A stretch of 64,000 nt of DNA from Buchnera aphidicola (Kurisakia onigurumii) (GTDB lineage: Bacteria > Pseudomonadota > Gammaproteobacteria > Enterobacterales > Enterobacteriaceae): contig NZ_CP135033.1 of NCBI RefSeq assembly GCF_039394605.1, positions 248,001 to 312,000 on the forward strand, read 5' to 3'. Shown here piece after piece: positions 9,854 to 20,059 of this stretch. A program made the position numbers and the translations under genes. A model generated the notes under the pieces. The model did no database searches, was not told the origin of the DNA, and saw nothing but the letters and a program-made list of their open reading frames with translations. Position 1 is the stretch's first letter. The number at the start of each line of letters is the position of its first letter.

Positions 9854-11278
9854 ATGAAAAAAAATATAATATGGTTTAGAAATGATTTAAGAATAAATGA
9901 CAATCCAGCATTGTATCATGCTTATAAAAACTCTATAAATAGGGGATGTATAGGAATTTTTTTCATGGTAATCAATCAATGGAAAAAATATTTTATACCT
10001 TCTATAAAAATAAAATTCATACATAGAAATGTTCTATATTTAAGAAAAAAATTATATGTAATAAATATTCCATTATTAATTATAAATAATATGGATTATA
10101 TTTCTTCAGTAAATTATCTCGTAAAATTGAGTATTCAAGAAAATATATCTTGTGTTTATTATAATAAAGAATATGAACTTGATGAAATAAATAGAGATAA
10201 TTATGCAGATCATCAATTGTTAAAAAATAATATTTCAGTAAAAAATTTTCATGGAAATTCTTTGTATGATCCTTCTTTAATTCATAGTCAAAAAGGAAAA
10301 TCTTATAAAAAATTTTATTTTTTTAAGAAATTAATTCTAAAAAAAATAAAAAAATATAAAATTAAATATATTTCATTTTTACCAAAAAGATATAAAAAAA
10401 AAAAATTAATATATATAGAAAATTTGATTTATAAAAAAAATAAAAATAATTTTATAGTAGGAGAAGAATACGCTTTACGTAAATTAAAATTATTTTGTAA
10501 AAAAAAAATTAAGAAATATGGTATAAATCGTAATTTTCCATCTGTATATGGAACAAGCTTTTTATCAGTATATTTATCTTTAGGAATTATAACTGTTAAA
10601 CAGTGTTTATTTTATGTTTTAAAAAAAAATAAAAATAATATTGATGTAAAAAATAAATTTTTTCCATGGATAAATGAATTGTTATGGAGAGAATTTTATA
10701 AATATTTAGTATTTCATAATCCTATATTAAGTAAAGGATATACATTTTCTATTCTAGAAAAAAAAATAACTTGGGAAAATAATTCTTATTATTTTCAATC
10801 TTGGAAAAATGGATTAACTGGATATCCAATAATTGATGCTGGAATGAGACAATTAAATAATACTGGATGGATGCATAATAGATTAAGAATGATTACTGCT
10901 AGCTTTTTAGTAAAAAATTTATTAGTAGATTGGAGAAAAGGAGAATTATATTTTATTTCTAAATTAATGGATGGAGATTATGCATCAAATAATGGAGGTT
11001 GGCAATGGGTTTCTTCTTTTGGAGTAGATCATATGCCGTATTTTCGATTTTTTAATCCTATATTACAATCTAAAAAATTTGATAAATATGGTTTATTTAT
11101 AAAAAGATATATCCCAGAATTACGATCGGTTCCAAATTTGTATATACATAATCCACATGAATGGATTAATAAAAATAAAATAAATATTAATTATCCACAT
11201 CCAATAGTAGATTTACATATAAGTAAACAAAAATTTTTAGAAATTTTCAAAAAAATAAATAAAGATAATAAAAAATAA
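9854..11278 (+). CDS. phrB: Deoxyribodipyrimidine photolyase
   Basis: Light-driven repair of cyclobutane pyrimidine dimers. The 474 residues match E. coli PhrB (472). The N-terminal antenna domain begins IIWFRNDLRINDNPAL. The C-terminal FAD domain carries PWINELLWREFYKYL near 273, GYPIIDAGMRQL near 322, TGWMHNRLRM, and the family signature DGDYASNNGGWQW near 375. All these are intact, so activity is likely. It is 4 bases upstream of ybgI and divergent from fldA. An active photolyase is notable beside an mfd that has lost its excision-repair half. Confidence 0.96.
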   Translation: MKKNIIWFRNDLRINDNPALYHAYKNSINRGCIGIFFMVINQWKKYFIPSIKIKFIHRNVLYLRKKLYVINIPLLIINNMDYISSVNYLVKLSIQENISCVYYNKEYELDEINRDNYADHQLLKNNISVKNFHGNSLYDPSLIHSQKGKSYKKFYFFKKLILKKIKKYKIKYISFLPKRYKKKKLIYIENLIYKKNKNNFIVGEEYALRKLKLFCKKKIKKYGINRNFPSVYGTSFLSVYLSLGIITVKQCLFYVLKKNKNNIDVKNKFFPWINELLWREFYKYLVFHNPILSKGYTFSILEKKITWENNSYYFQSWKNGLTGYPIIDAGMRQLNNTGWMHNRLRMITASFLVKNLLVDWRKGELYFISKLMDGDYASNNGGWQWVSSFGVDHMPYFRFFNPILQSKKFDKYGLFIKRYIPELRSVPNLYIHNPHEWINKNKININYPHPIVDLHISKQKFLEIFKKINKDNKK

Positions 11279-11282
11279 AATT

Positions 11283-12023
11283 ATGAATAATATTTCACTT
11301 GAAAAAATTATAAATAAAAAATTAAATTCTGAAAAAATAAAAGATTATTGTCCTAATGGTTTACAAATTGAAGGTACTTCGGAAATAAATAATATTATTT
11401 GTGGAGTCACTGCATCTCAAGAATTAATAGATATAGGTATCAAAAATAATGTCGATGCGATCATTGTACATCACGGATACTTTTGGAAAAATGAAAAAAA
11501 AATCATTCGTGGAATTATGAAAAATAGGATTAAATCTATTTTAGATAATAATATAAATTTATATAGTTGGCATTTACCATTAGATATTCATGAAAAATTA
11601 GGAAATAATGTGCAAATAGCTAAAAAATTAAATATAAATATTAAGGGAAATATTTTACCTTATGTATTATGGGGAGAATTTGATTCTTATATTACCGGAA
11701 CAGAATTATTTCATCGCATTAAATCAAAATATTGTCGAACTCCCTTACATTTTGATCAAAAATTTAAAAAAATTAAAAAAATAGCTTGGTGTTCAGGAAA
11801 AGGACAAAGTTTTTTTCATGATGCTATTAATTTTAAAATAGATGCATATATTACAGGAGAAGTTTCTGAAGAAACTATGCATATTGCAAAAGAAAATAAG
11901 GTACATTTTTTTTCTTCTGGTCATCATGCTACTGAATGTGATGGAATAAAAAAATTAGGTTTATGGTTGTCAAAAAATTTTGACCTTAATGTACAATTTA
12001 TTAATTTAAATAATCCTGTTTAA
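11283..12023 (+). CDS. ybgI: NIF3/YbgI-family dinuclear metal protein
   Basis: Member of the NIF3 family, conserved proteins with a di-metal site; E. coli YbgI has been proposed to act in cell-wall or GTP cyclohydrolase-related chemistry, but the biochemical role is not settled. The 246 residues match E. coli (247). Metal-ligand motifs visible are VHHGYFWK near 60, SWHLPLDIH near 97, and HHATECDG near 217. It sits immediately downstream of phrB with a 4-base gap, the same neighbour as in E. coli, so it is co-transcribed with the photolyase gene. Confidence 0.93.
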   Translation: MNNISLEKIINKKLNSEKIKDYCPNGLQIEGTSEINNIICGVTASQELIDIGIKNNVDAIIVHHGYFWKNEKKIIRGIMKNRIKSILDNNINLYSWHLPLDIHEKLGNNVQIAKKLNINIKGNILPYVLWGEFDSYITGTELFHRIKSKYCRTPLHFDQKFKKIKKIAWCSGKGQSFFHDAINFKIDAYITGEVSEETMHIAKENKVHFFSSGHHATECDGIKKLGLWLSKNFDLNVQFINLNNPV

Positions 12024-12084
12024 AATTTATATATTATTAATTTTAAAAAATACTTATTAATTAAAATCATAACAAGAGATATTA

Positions 12085-14871
12085 ATGAATAATAAAAATT
12101 TTAATTTTTGGAACAGTTCTTCATGGTTATATATAGCTAATCAATCTTATATAGAAAGTATAGATAGTTATAAAGATAATTCATTCACAGATTTTTCTTT
12201 ATTAAAACAAAGTTTTTCCAAAATTAATAATAAAATAGATATATCAATAAAAAAAAATAATTTTTTATATAAAAACTATTCTGTCACAAGAAATAAAATA
12301 GACACAAAAAATAATAGTACACAAGTTTCAAATTTAATTAATTTTTTTAGAACTCAAGGATATAAATATGCTAATACTAATCCTTTAAAAAAAATAGACA
12401 AAAAAAAATTATATTCTAAGTGTAAAAAATATTTTAAAAATATTAAAGAACATGAATGTGAAATAATAAATATTTTTTTTCCTGAAATAAAAAAATTTTA
12501 TCCTTTATTAAACAATTTAGTTTATATATTAGAAAAAATATATTGTAGATCTGTAGGATCAGAATATATGCATCTTGATAATATGTGCGAAAAAAAATGG
12601 ATTCAACGCTATATAGAAAATCAACATCCTAAATTTTTTTTTACTAATGATGAAAAAATAAATATATTAAAAAAAATAATTAAATCAGAAGAATTTGAAA
12701 AATATTTACATACAAATTTTCCAGGATCAAAAAGATTTTCGTTAGAGGGTTGTGAGGTTTTAATTCCATTGCTAAATTATATAATTAATATTTGTACACA
12801 AGATGATGATACAAAAAATATATTTTTAGCTATGGCTCATAGAGGTCGTTTAAATGTTCTTTCGAATATTTTTAAAAAAAATATAAAAAAAATTGTTAAT
12901 GAATTTCAAGGAACGGAAATAATAAAAAAAAATTATAATGGTGATGTTAAGTATCATTTAGGATATGATCGTGTTATAAAAAATAAAAATAATAAAAAAT
13001 TATATTTAAATATAAGATGTAATCCGTCTCATTTAGAAATTGTATACCCTGTTTTAATGGGTGCAGTAAGACTACAATTAGATTTAAATAAAAGAAAAAA
13101 TAGATATAAGAAAGTAATTCCTATAATCATACATGGGGATGCTGCTATTAGTGGACAAGGAGTTGTTCAAGAATCTCTGAATATGTCTCAAACAAGAGCA
13201 TATGGAATTAATGGATCAATTCATATTGTAATTAATAATCAGATAGGATTTACTACATCTGAACAAAAAGATTTAAGATCTACACAGTATTGTACTGATA
13301 TTGCAAAAATGATTAATTCTCCAGTTTTTCATGTAAATGCAGATGATCCTGAATCTGTTTTATTTATAGGAAAATTAGCATTAGATTTTAGAAACAAATT
13401 TAAAAAAGATGTTTTTATAGATTTATTATCTTACAGAAGAAATGGTCATAATGAAGTTGATGATCCTAGTGTTACACAACCTTTGATGTATCAAAAGATT
13501 CATAATCATCCAACAATATGTCAAATTTTCAATTCGTATTTAATTTCACAACAAGTTATAAAAAAAAATTTTTTATCTAAAATAAAAAAAAATTTTTATC
13601 AAAAATTATATGAAAAAATTTTAGATAAACCAATATTAAAAAATAAAAATTATAAAAAAAATAAATATTTGTTACAAAATAAAAAAAATTATGTTGATAA
13701 AAATATATTAAAAAAATTGTTTAATACAGTTACACATATTCCTAATAAAATTTCATTACATCCTTTGGTAAAAAAAATATATTTTAATAAAATAAAATTA
13801 TTTAAAGAAAAAAAAATGTTAGATTGGGGTAGTGCAGAAATACTAGCTTATTCTAGATTATTGTATGCAGGTATTTCATGTAGATTAACAGGACAAGATG
13901 TAAATAGAGGTACTTTTTTTCATAGACATATTAATGTATATGATCAAAATAATGGATTAGTTTATACTCCTTTAAAAAATATAAATTATGTTAAAGGAAA
14001 TTTTGATTCTTGGGATTCTGTATTATCAGAAGAATCATCTATAGCTTTTGAATATGGATATTCTGTGAATCAATTACATACATTAACAATATGGGAAGCA
14101 CAGTTTGGAGATTTTGCAAATGGTGCTCAAAATATTATAGATCAATTTATTGTTAGTGGAGAAAAAAAATGGGGCGATAGGAGTAATTTAATTTTATTAT
14201 TACCCCATGGTTATGAAGGTCAAGGACCAGAACATTCTTCAGCAAGAATAGAACGATATTTGCAATTATCTGCAGAAAAAAATATAGAAGTATGTATACC
14301 TACCACTTCTTCACAAATGTATAATTTAATTTGTAATCAAATTTTTAAAAAAAATATAAATCCTTTAATTATTATTTCTCCTAAATCTATGCTAAGAAAT
14401 TCTCTTAGTTATTCTAAAATTAATGATTTTGAAAAAGAAAAATTTTTAAATGTCATTATTGATACTAATAATATAAACAGTAAAAACATTACAAAAATTA
14501 TTTTTTGTTCAGGTAAAATTTATTATGAGTTATTTGAAAAAAAAATAAAATATCAGATAAATAATATTTCTATTATTAGAATCGAAAAAATGTATCCATT
14601 TCCTATTAAAGATATTAAAAAAATAATTGAAGAATATTCTCATGTAAAAGAATATATTTGGTGTCAAGAAGAACCTTTAAATCAAGGTTCTTGGACTTAT
14701 ATAAAAGATAAAATTAATATAATTTTATATTCTTATAATATAAATAAAATTAGAAATGATCAATTAAAATATGTAGGTAGGCCTATATCATCTTGTACTG
14801 CTGTTGGAAATATTAATATGCATGTAATGCAACAAAAGAGAATAATTCAGGAAGCTTTAAATTTAGTTTAA
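12085..14871 (+). CDS. sucA: 2-oxoglutarate dehydrogenase E1 component
   Basis: Thiamine-diphosphate decarboxylase that starts oxidative conversion of 2-oxoglutarate to succinyl-CoA. The 928 residues match E. coli (933). Landmarks are the HRGRLNVL motif near 252, the ThDP/Mg site from [14 protein letters not shown] near 350 to NNQIGFTTS, the [12 protein letters not shown] block near 455, and the C-terminal transketolase-like part with [13 protein letters not shown] near 670. The central linker around 490-565 is Lys/Asn-rich and diverged. It is followed after 14 bases by sucB. No sucCD or sdh genes follow. Confidence 0.97.
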   Translation: MNNKNFNFWNSSSWLYIANQSYIESIDSYKDNSFTDFSLLKQSFSKINNKIDISIKKNNFLYKNYSVTRNKIDTKNNSTQVSNLINFFRTQGYKYANTNPLKKIDKKKLYSKCKKYFKNIKEHECEIINIFFPEIKKFYPLLNNLVYILEKIYCRSVGSEYMHLDNMCEKKWIQRYIENQHPKFFFTNDEKINILKKIIKSEEFEKYLHTNFPGSKRFSLEGCEVLIPLLNYIINICTQDDDTKNIFLAMAHRGRLNVLSNIFKKNIKKIVNEFQGTEIIKKNYNGDVKYHLGYDRVIKNKNNKKLYLNIRCNPSHLEIVYPVLMGAVRLQLDLNKRKNRYKKVIPIIIHGDAAISGQGVVQESLNMSQTRAYGINGSIHIVINNQIGFTTSEQKDLRSTQYCTDIAKMINSPVFHVNADDPESVLFIGKLALDFRNKFKKDVFIDLLSYRRNGHNEVDDPSVTQPLMYQKIHNHPTICQIFNSYLISQQVIKKNFLSKIKKNFYQKLYEKILDKPILKNKNYKKNKYLLQNKKNYVDKNILKKLFNTVTHIPNKISLHPLVKKIYFNKIKLFKEKKMLDWGSAEILAYSRLLYAGISCRLTGQDVNRGTFFHRHINVYDQNNGLVYTPLKNINYVKGNFDSWDSVLSEESSIAFEYGYSVNQLHTLTIWEAQFGDFANGAQNIIDQFIVSGEKKWGDRSNLILLLPHGYEGQGPEHSSARIERYLQLSAEKNIEVCIPTTSSQMYNLICNQIFKKNINPLIIISPKSMLRNSLSYSKINDFEKEKFLNVIIDTNNINSKNITKIIFCSGKIYYELFEKKIKYQINNISIIRIEKMYPFPIKDIKKIIEEYSHVKEYIWCQEEPLNQGSWTYIKDKINIILYSYNINKIRNDQLKYVGRPISSCTAVGNINMHVMQQKRIIQEALNLV

Positions 14872-14885
14872 TAAAAGGAAAATGT

Positions 14886-16091
14886 ATGAGTATTATGAAA
14901 AAAGAAATACAAGTACCTTTATTACCAGAATCTGTTGTTAATGCTAAAATATCTAAATGGCACAAAAATATTGGAGATCAAGTAAAATATAATGATAATT
15001 TACTTGATTTAGAAACAGATAAAATAGTTTTAGAAGTTCCTTGTCCTTCAGATGGAATATTACAAGAAATAATAAAAAAAGAAGGAGATTTAGTTATTTC
15101 AAAAGATGTACTAGGAATTATTTCTAATTCTAAATCTATACAACGGAGTCTTATAAATAAAAATTTTTTTGAAAATAAAATACAAAATAATAATATGGAA
15201 AATAATTTTTCAGAAACTCCTAATGTAAGAAGATTATTAAAATTATATAATATTGATATTCAAGATGTAAAAAAAAAATGTTCAAAATCTAAAATTACTC
15301 ATATAGATATAGAAAATTATATAAGAAATATTATTTTGAAATATAAAAATAACAAAAATATTATTAATAATATTAATGAAAAAAAATCAAAAAGAAATAT
15401 TAATCGTATATCTATGACTCCAATTAGAAGAAAAATTTCTGAAAGATTATTGGAAAGTGTTAGAAATACAGCTACATTGACTACTTTTCAGGAAGTAGAT
15501 ATGAGTAATATTATAAATATACGAAAAAAGTATAATGAAAAATTTCAAAATAAATATAATATTAAATTAGGGTTTATGTCTTTTTATATAAAATCAGTAG
15601 TAGCATGTTTACAAAAAATTCCACAAATTAATGCTGCTATTGATGGAAACGATATTATTTATTATGATTATTTTGATATTAGTATAGCTATTTCTACATC
15701 CAGGGGTTTAATTACACCTGTTTTAAAAGATGTTGATACAATGAAAATACATGAAATTGAAAAAAAAATAAAATATTTTGCAGAACAAGGAGAAAATGGA
15801 AAATTAGATATTAAAAATTTAATAGGAGGAAATTTTACTATTAGCAATGGTGGAATATTTGGTTCTTTAATATCTACTCCTATTATTAATCCTCCTCAAT
15901 CTGCTATATTAGGAATTCATGTGATTAAAGATCGACCTATTGCTGTAAATGGAAAAATAAAAATATTACCTATGGTATATTTAGCTCTTTCTTATGATCA
16001 TAGAATTATAGATGGAAAAGAAGCCGCTAGTTTTTTAATTGAATTAAAAAATATATTAGAAGATTATTCAAGAATAATTTTTCAAATTTAA
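14886..16091 (+). CDS. sucB: 2-oxoglutarate dehydrogenase E2 (dihydrolipoyl succinyltransferase)
   Basis: Lipoyl-bearing core of the 2-oxoglutarate dehydrogenase complex. The 401 residues match E. coli (405). The lipoyl domain occupies about 5-80 with the modified lysine in [10 protein letters not shown] peripheral E1/E3-binding domain follows near 112-147 (TPNVRRLLK, ending DIENYI). The acyltransferase domain ends with catalytic SYDHRIIDG near 375. It is coupled to sucA. The E3 partner (lpd) must be encoded outside this window. Transcription ends at the strong hairpin at 16138-16190. Confidence 0.97.
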   Translation: MSIMKKEIQVPLLPESVVNAKISKWHKNIGDQVKYNDNLLDLETDKIVLEVPCPSDGILQEIIKKEGDLVISKDVLGIISNSKSIQRSLINKNFFENKIQNNNMENNFSETPNVRRLLKLYNIDIQDVKKKCSKSKITHIDIENYIRNIILKYKNNKNIINNINEKKSKRNINRISMTPIRRKISERLLESVRNTATLTTFQEVDMSNIINIRKKYNEKFQNKYNIKLGFMSFYIKSVVACLQKIPQINAAIDGNDIIYYDYFDISIAISTSRGLITPVLKDVDTMKIHEIEKKIKYFAEQGENGKLDIKNLIGGNFTISNGGIFGSLISTPIINPPQSAILGIHVIKDRPIAVNGKIKILPMVYLALSYDHRIIDGKEAASFLIELKNILEDYSRIIFQI

Positions 16092-16137
16092 AATATATAT
16101 TTTATATATAATTTTTATAAAATACGAAATATTTTGT

Positions 16138-16190
16138 AAATAAATAATGTGCTATATAAAAATATTTTTAGCACATTATTTATTTTTTTT
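16138..16190 (+). terminator. Strong intrinsic terminator after sucB
   Basis: A perfect 17-bp stem (16138-16154 with 16169-16185; core AATGTGCTA/TAGCACATT) has a 14-base loop and runs directly into a T tract (16183-16190). This is a textbook rho-independent terminator for the plus strand, ending the sucAB transcript. The A-rich flank on the other side may let it also act on the convergent pal-like gene. It is the longest perfect stem I see in the window. Confidence 0.85.
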
Positions 16191-16261
16191 AAAAAAAATA
16201 ATATTTTATATTTTTGATATATAAAAATATTTTTAATATTATTACACATAATTATTATTTT

Positions 16262-16765
16262 TTATAAAAATTTAATATCTACTCTTCTATTTTTCACAGA
16301 ATTTTTATAATTATAAAATTTATATAAATATTTATTTTTTTGACATAAAGAAATATGTATTTGTTTATTTTTTATTCCATGGTTTTCTAAATAATTAGTT
16401 ATAGAATAAATTCTTTTTAAATTTAATAAAGCATTATTTGATTCATTTTTATAATGATTATGATTAACTGTAATAAAAATAATAAAATTAGGATTTTTTT
16501 TTAAAAAAGATACGGACTCATGTAATTCATGTATAAATTTAATTGGAATATAATATTGATTTAATGGAAAATAAATAGAAAAATTTTTTTTTATTTTTTT
16601 TTGACTGTATAAATAATTTTTTTCTAGTAGAGAAGAATATTGATTAGGAAATGGTTTAGTAAATAAAGAAATTTTAGTATTAACAGTTTTTTTTGGATAT
16701 AAATGACATGATGATAATATACTCATAAAAAATATTATTGGTACAATTTTTTTAAATTTATTCAT
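16262..16765 (-). CDS. pal: Pal-like OmpA-domain lipoprotein, divergent
   Basis: A 167-residue predicted outer-membrane lipoprotein. The N-terminal hydrophobic stretch ends in lipobox LSSC with the acylated Cys at residue 20. The C-terminal two thirds resemble the OmpA/Pal fold: IYFPLNQYYI (for the Pal LDFDMYTI strand), a helix with FLKKNPN, SITNYLENHGIKNKQI (for MYLQGKGVSADQI), and the final NRRVDIKF (for NRRAVLVY). The peptidoglycan-binding motif GHTDERG is degenerate (NHNHYKN), so murein binding is doubtful. No tol genes are adjacent. E. coli pal lies between the suc and gpmA regions, which supports the name, but strand and divergence leave room for another OmpA-like lipoprotein. Confidence 0.7.
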   Translation of the reverse strand: MNKFKKIVPIIFFMSILSSCHLYPKKTVNTKISLFTKPFPNQYSSLLEKNYLYSQKKIKKNFSIYFPLNQYYIPIKFIHELHESVSFLKKNPNFIIFITVNHNHYKNESNNALLNLKRIYSITNYLENHGIKNKQIHISLCQKNKYLYKFYNYKNSVKNRRVDIKFL

Positions 16766-17113
16766 TTTATTTTTATTAACTCCAAATATTTTAAAAAAAA
16801 TAATAAAATTAAAATTTTATTTTTAAATTATAAAATAAAAATGTGTTATAAATAAATTACATGAAATAATCATTTTTATATGTTATTATCTTGACTTATT
16901 TTATTTTAAATTATTTTTAATTTTTTGTTACATTTATATAGTAAATTTTTAAAAGTAGTAAAATAAAATATTTTTATATTTTTAATATATATTAAAAATT
17001 TAAAATTTTAATATTTATCATTTTAATCAATATTTAAATATACTATATAATATATATATAAACTATTTTTTTTTTTTTAAATTTATAAAAATTTTAATTG
17101 GAAAATTTTATTT
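16766..17113. other. Divergent intergenic region, pal-like gene / gpmA
   Basis: A 348-base A+T-rich spacer between two divergent genes, so promoters for both should lie here. A TTGACT (16891-16896) could be a -35 element for gpmA transcription, but no convincing -10 is at the right distance. A T13 run lies at 17066-17078. I see no coding remnant or RNA gene. Confidence 0.4.
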
Positions 17114-17809
17114 ATGAAAAATTATAAATTAATTTTGATTAGACATGGAGAAAGTGAATGGAATAAATTAAACCAATTCACTGGATGGACTGATGTTAAT
17201 ATTACTGAAAAAGGAAAAAAAGAAGCTTTACAGGCATCTCGTATATTAAAACGAAATGGTTTTAATTATTTTGATATAGCATATACTTCATTACTTACTA
17301 GAGCTATTCATAGTCTATGGATTATAATTAAAAATTTAGATTGTGCTTGGATTCCTGTAGAAAAAACATGGAGATTAAATGAAAGACATTATGGTTCTTT
17401 AGAAGGATTAAATAAAGAAGAGATAGAAATAAAATATGGTAGCAAAATAGTGCAAGGGTGGCGTAGAAGTTATAGTAGTGTACCTCCTTTAATTTCAGAT
17501 CAGAAAAGATTAGAGTTGGGTAATAAAGTACAATATTGTAATATTCCTATTTCATTAATTCCACGATCAGAAAGTTTAGAATTAACGTTAATTCGAGTTA
17601 TTTATTATTGGAAAAAAAATATTCTTCCACAAATTAAAAAAAATAAAAAAATAATAATTGTTGCACATGGAAATTCAATTCGAGCATTAGTAAAATATTT
17701 AGGAAATATTAGTGATAATGATGTGATTGATTTAAATATTGAAACAGGAAAACCAATAATATATGAGTTTAATAATTTTTTTCAACCTGTGAAATATTAT
17801 AATTTATAA
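17114..17809 (+). CDS. gpmA: Phosphoglycerate mutase (2,3-BPG-dependent)
   Basis: Interconverts 3- and 2-phosphoglycerate. The phosphohistidine motif RHGESEWN lies at residues 9-16, [15 protein letters not shown] follows, [15 protein letters not shown] is near 90, and the second catalytic histidine lies in [10 protein letters not shown] near 187. Length is 231, shorter than E. coli (250); the missing part is mainly the extreme C-terminal tail and the active-site lid region after WRRSY is shortened. Only 37 bases separate it from pfkA, so the two are probably co-transcribed. Confidence 0.96.
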   Translation: MKNYKLILIRHGESEWNKLNQFTGWTDVNITEKGKKEALQASRILKRNGFNYFDIAYTSLLTRAIHSLWIIIKNLDCAWIPVEKTWRLNERHYGSLEGLNKEEIEIKYGSKIVQGWRRSYSSVPPLISDQKRLELGNKVQYCNIPISLIPRSESLELTLIRVIYYWKKNILPQIKKNKKIIIVAHGNSIRALVKYLGNISDNDVIDLNIETGKPIIYEFNNFFQPVKYYNL

Positions 17810-17846
17810 TTTTATAAAAAATAAATTTTATTTTTTAGGAAAAAAA

Positions 17847-18809
17847 ATGATAAAAAAAATAGGAGTCTTGACAAGTGGTGGGGATGCTCCCGGAATGAAT
17901 GCAGCAATAAGAGGAATTGTAAGAACAGGTATAAGAAAAAATATAGAGATATTTGGAATATATGATGGATATTTAGGATTATATGAAAATAGAATGAAAA
18001 AATTAGATGGATATAGTGTATCTGATAAAATTAATAAAGGGGGTACTTTTTTAGGTTCATCTCGATTTCAAGGATTTTTAGAAAAAAAAATAAGAAAAAA
18101 ATCAATTTTAAATATGAAAAATAGAGGAATAGAATCTTTAATTGTAATTGGTGGAGATGGTTCTTATGCAGGAGCATTATCTTTAATTGAAATGAATTTT
18201 CCTTGTATAGGAATTCCGAGTACTATTGATAATGATGTTTCTGGTACAGATTATACTATAGGGTATTTTACAGCATTAGAAACAATAATAGAATCAATTG
18301 ATAAATTAAGAGATACATCATCTTCTCATCAAAGAATTTCTATTGTAGAAGTTATGGGTAGAAATTGTGGAGATTTAACTTTATCAGCAGCTATTGCAGG
18401 TGGTTGTGAATTTTTAATTTTACCAGAAGTAGAATATAATCAGGAAGAATTATTGAATGCAATACAATTAAGTATTCAAAAGGGAAAGAAGCATGCAATT
18501 ATAGTTATAACAGAAAATATGTGTAATATATTTAATCTAGCAAAATATATTGAAAAAAAAACAGGAAGAGAAACAAGAGCAACTGTTCTTGGTCATTTAC
18601 AAAGAGGAGGAAAACCTGTTGCATATGATAGGATACTTGCTTCTAGAATGGGAGAATATGCAATTAGATTATTATCAAAAGGATATACAAAAGAATGTAT
18701 AGGTATTAAAAATGATAAATTAGTACATTATGATATTAAGTCAGTGTTAAATAAACCTAAAAAAAATTTTAAGTATAACTGGTTAAAACTTGCAAAAGAA
18801 TTATATTAA
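17847..18809 (+). CDS. pfkA: 6-phosphofructokinase I
   Basis: ATP-dependent phosphorylation of fructose 6-phosphate, the committed step of glycolysis. The 320 residues equal E. coli PfkA. ATP-site [18 protein letters not shown] is at the N-terminus, GGDGSYAGA near 104, catalytic [18 protein letters not shown] near 123, and fructose-6-phosphate site [16 protein letters not shown] sequence near 167. [13 protein letters not shown] near 250 supplies allosteric and substrate contacts. It converges on tpiA, with a hairpin terminator between them. Confidence 0.97.
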   Translation: MIKKIGVLTSGGDAPGMNAAIRGIVRTGIRKNIEIFGIYDGYLGLYENRMKKLDGYSVSDKINKGGTFLGSSRFQGFLEKKIRKKSILNMKNRGIESLIVIGGDGSYAGALSLIEMNFPCIGIPSTIDNDVSGTDYTIGYFTALETIIESIDKLRDTSSSHQRISIVEVMGRNCGDLTLSAAIAGGCEFLILPEVEYNQEELLNAIQLSIQKGKKHAIIVITENMCNIFNLAKYIEKKTGRETRATVLGHLQRGGKPVAYDRILASRMGEYAIRLLSKGYTKECIGIKNDKLVHYDIKSVLNKPKKNFKYNWLKLAKELY

Positions 18810-18865
18810 AAATATATATATATTTGTATATTTATATTTAAAAAAAATAAATATTTTTTTTAAAA

Positions 18866-18916
18866 AAAAACATAAAAAAATATTTAATATTCTTTTTATG
18901 TTTTTGTATTTTATTT
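18866..18916. terminator. Bidirectional hairpin between pfkA and tpiA
   Basis: AAAAACATAAAAA (18866-18878) pairs perfectly with TTTTTATGTTTTT (18893-18905) around a 14-base loop, followed by a T-rich stretch. A-runs on the left flank give T-runs for the other strand. Its position between convergent pfkA and tpiA fits termination of both. The stem is mostly A-T, so strength is uncertain. Confidence 0.6.
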
Positions 18917-18973
18917 ATTTTAAATAAATAATTTTTATATGATAAAATTGAGTGTAAATTAAAAATTATTTTT

Positions 18974-19744
18974 TTAATTATTTGTAATAATTTTAATAAT
19001 GTTAATAAATTCATCGCTATTAAGAGAAGAAGATCCAATCAACAAACCATCTATATATTTTTTTTTCGATAAATATTCAACATTTTTTTCGTTTACTGAA
19101 CCTCCATAAAAAATTAAAAAATCAATAATATTGGATTCATTAAATGAAGTAATATGATTACGAATAAAATTATTTATTTTTTTTATTTCAGATGTAGATG
19201 CATTTTTTCCTGTTCCAATAGACCAAATTGGTTCATATGCGATTATAGTATTATCAAAAGATTCATTTCCAAGAGAATTTAATATTGTAGATAATTGTTT
19301 TTTTATTATTAATTCTGTTTTTCCGGATTCTTTTTGTTTTAATGTTTCTCCTATACATAGTATAGGAATTAAATTTGATTTTTTTATTTCAATAAATTTT
19401 TTTAAAATATTTTTTTCTGTTTCTTTATGATTTTTTCTAGTTTCTGAATGACCAATAATTACATGTTTAACTCCAATATCTTTAAGCATATATACAGAAA
19501 TTTCACCAGTAAAAGCTCCTACAGTATTGTAGTTTACATTTTGTGCACATAAAGAAATTTTAAAATCAAAATCTGATATTATTTGATGTGCCATATCTAA
19601 ATATACTATAGGAAAAGCAATACTAATATCTAATATATTAGATTCTTTTACTGTTAAATGCCTATTTAATTGTGATAAGAAAGATATAATTGAATGTTTA
19701 TTTCCGTTTAATTTCCAGTTTGCGATAATATTTTTTTTTTTCAT
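18974..19744 (-). CDS. tpiA: Triosephosphate isomerase
   Basis: Interconverts dihydroxyacetone phosphate and glyceraldehyde 3-phosphate. The 256 residues match E. coli (255). Catalytic residues are present: Lys in NWKLNGNK near 11, His in VIIGHSETR near 96, and Glu in IAYEPIWSIGTG near 168. The phosphate-binding loop FLIFYGGSVNEKN near 207 and GLLIGSSSL near 233 are intact. It lies downstream of rpsA on the same strand with an inverted repeat (19782-19812) in the gap. Confidence 0.97.
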   Translation of the reverse strand: MKKKNIIANWKLNGNKHSIISFLSQLNRHLTVKESNILDISIAFPIVYLDMAHQIISDFDFKISLCAQNVNYNTVGAFTGEISVYMLKDIGVKHVIIGHSETRKNHKETEKNILKKFIEIKKSNLIPILCIGETLKQKESGKTELIIKKQLSTILNSLGNESFDNTIIAYEPIWSIGTGKNASTSEIKKINNFIRNHITSFNESNIIDFLIFYGGSVNEKNVEYLSKKKYIDGLLIGSSSLNSDEFINIIKIITNN

Positions 19745-20059
19745 ATTTATAATAATAATTTGTAAGTGGTTTTTTTATAATACGAAGTTACAATACTTTT
19801 TAGTAACTTCGTTTAGTGTAAATAAATTATTTTTTAATGTAAAATATTAATAATTAATTTTTAATATAAATACAAAATTTTTTTTAAAATAGATATTTTT
19901 ATTTTAATCAAAATATATTAAAAATTTATTTTACATACTACAAATTCTCAAGTTACTCATTATATTAAATTTCAATAATACAGATATATTTTTTAATATC
20001 TATTATTATATATATTTAAAATATATGTATGAAAATATTTTTAATAATTTTATAAAAAT
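19745..20059. other. Gap between rpsA and tpiA, ihfB position
   Basis: A 315-base spacer holding the 10-bp inverted repeat and otherwise A+T-rich sequence. In E. coli ihfB follows rpsA directly, and a gene of that size would just fit. I find no readable IHF-beta sequence on the expected strand, so the gene appears lost or eroded beyond recognition by eye. Confidence 0.5.
19782..19812. repeat. Perfect inverted repeat upstream of tpiA
   Basis: ACGAAGTTAC (19782-19791) and GTAACTTCGT (19803-19812) form a 10-bp perfect stem with an 11-base loop. It lies in the rpsA-tpiA gap, 38 bases before the tpiA start. On the tpiA strand it is not followed by a T tract, so it could be a terminator for rpsA, a 3'-end stabiliser, or an element in the tpiA leader. 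Confidence 0.55.

Noticed and set aside
18838..19038. Minus-strand frame overlapping the end of tpiA
   Set aside because: Out of frame with tpiA and consists of low-complexity A+T coding potential over a terminator.
19930..19965. Short minus-strand ORF beginning MSNLR in the rpsA-tpiA gap as an ihfB start
   Set aside because: Stops after nine codons and shares nothing with the IHF-beta N-terminus.
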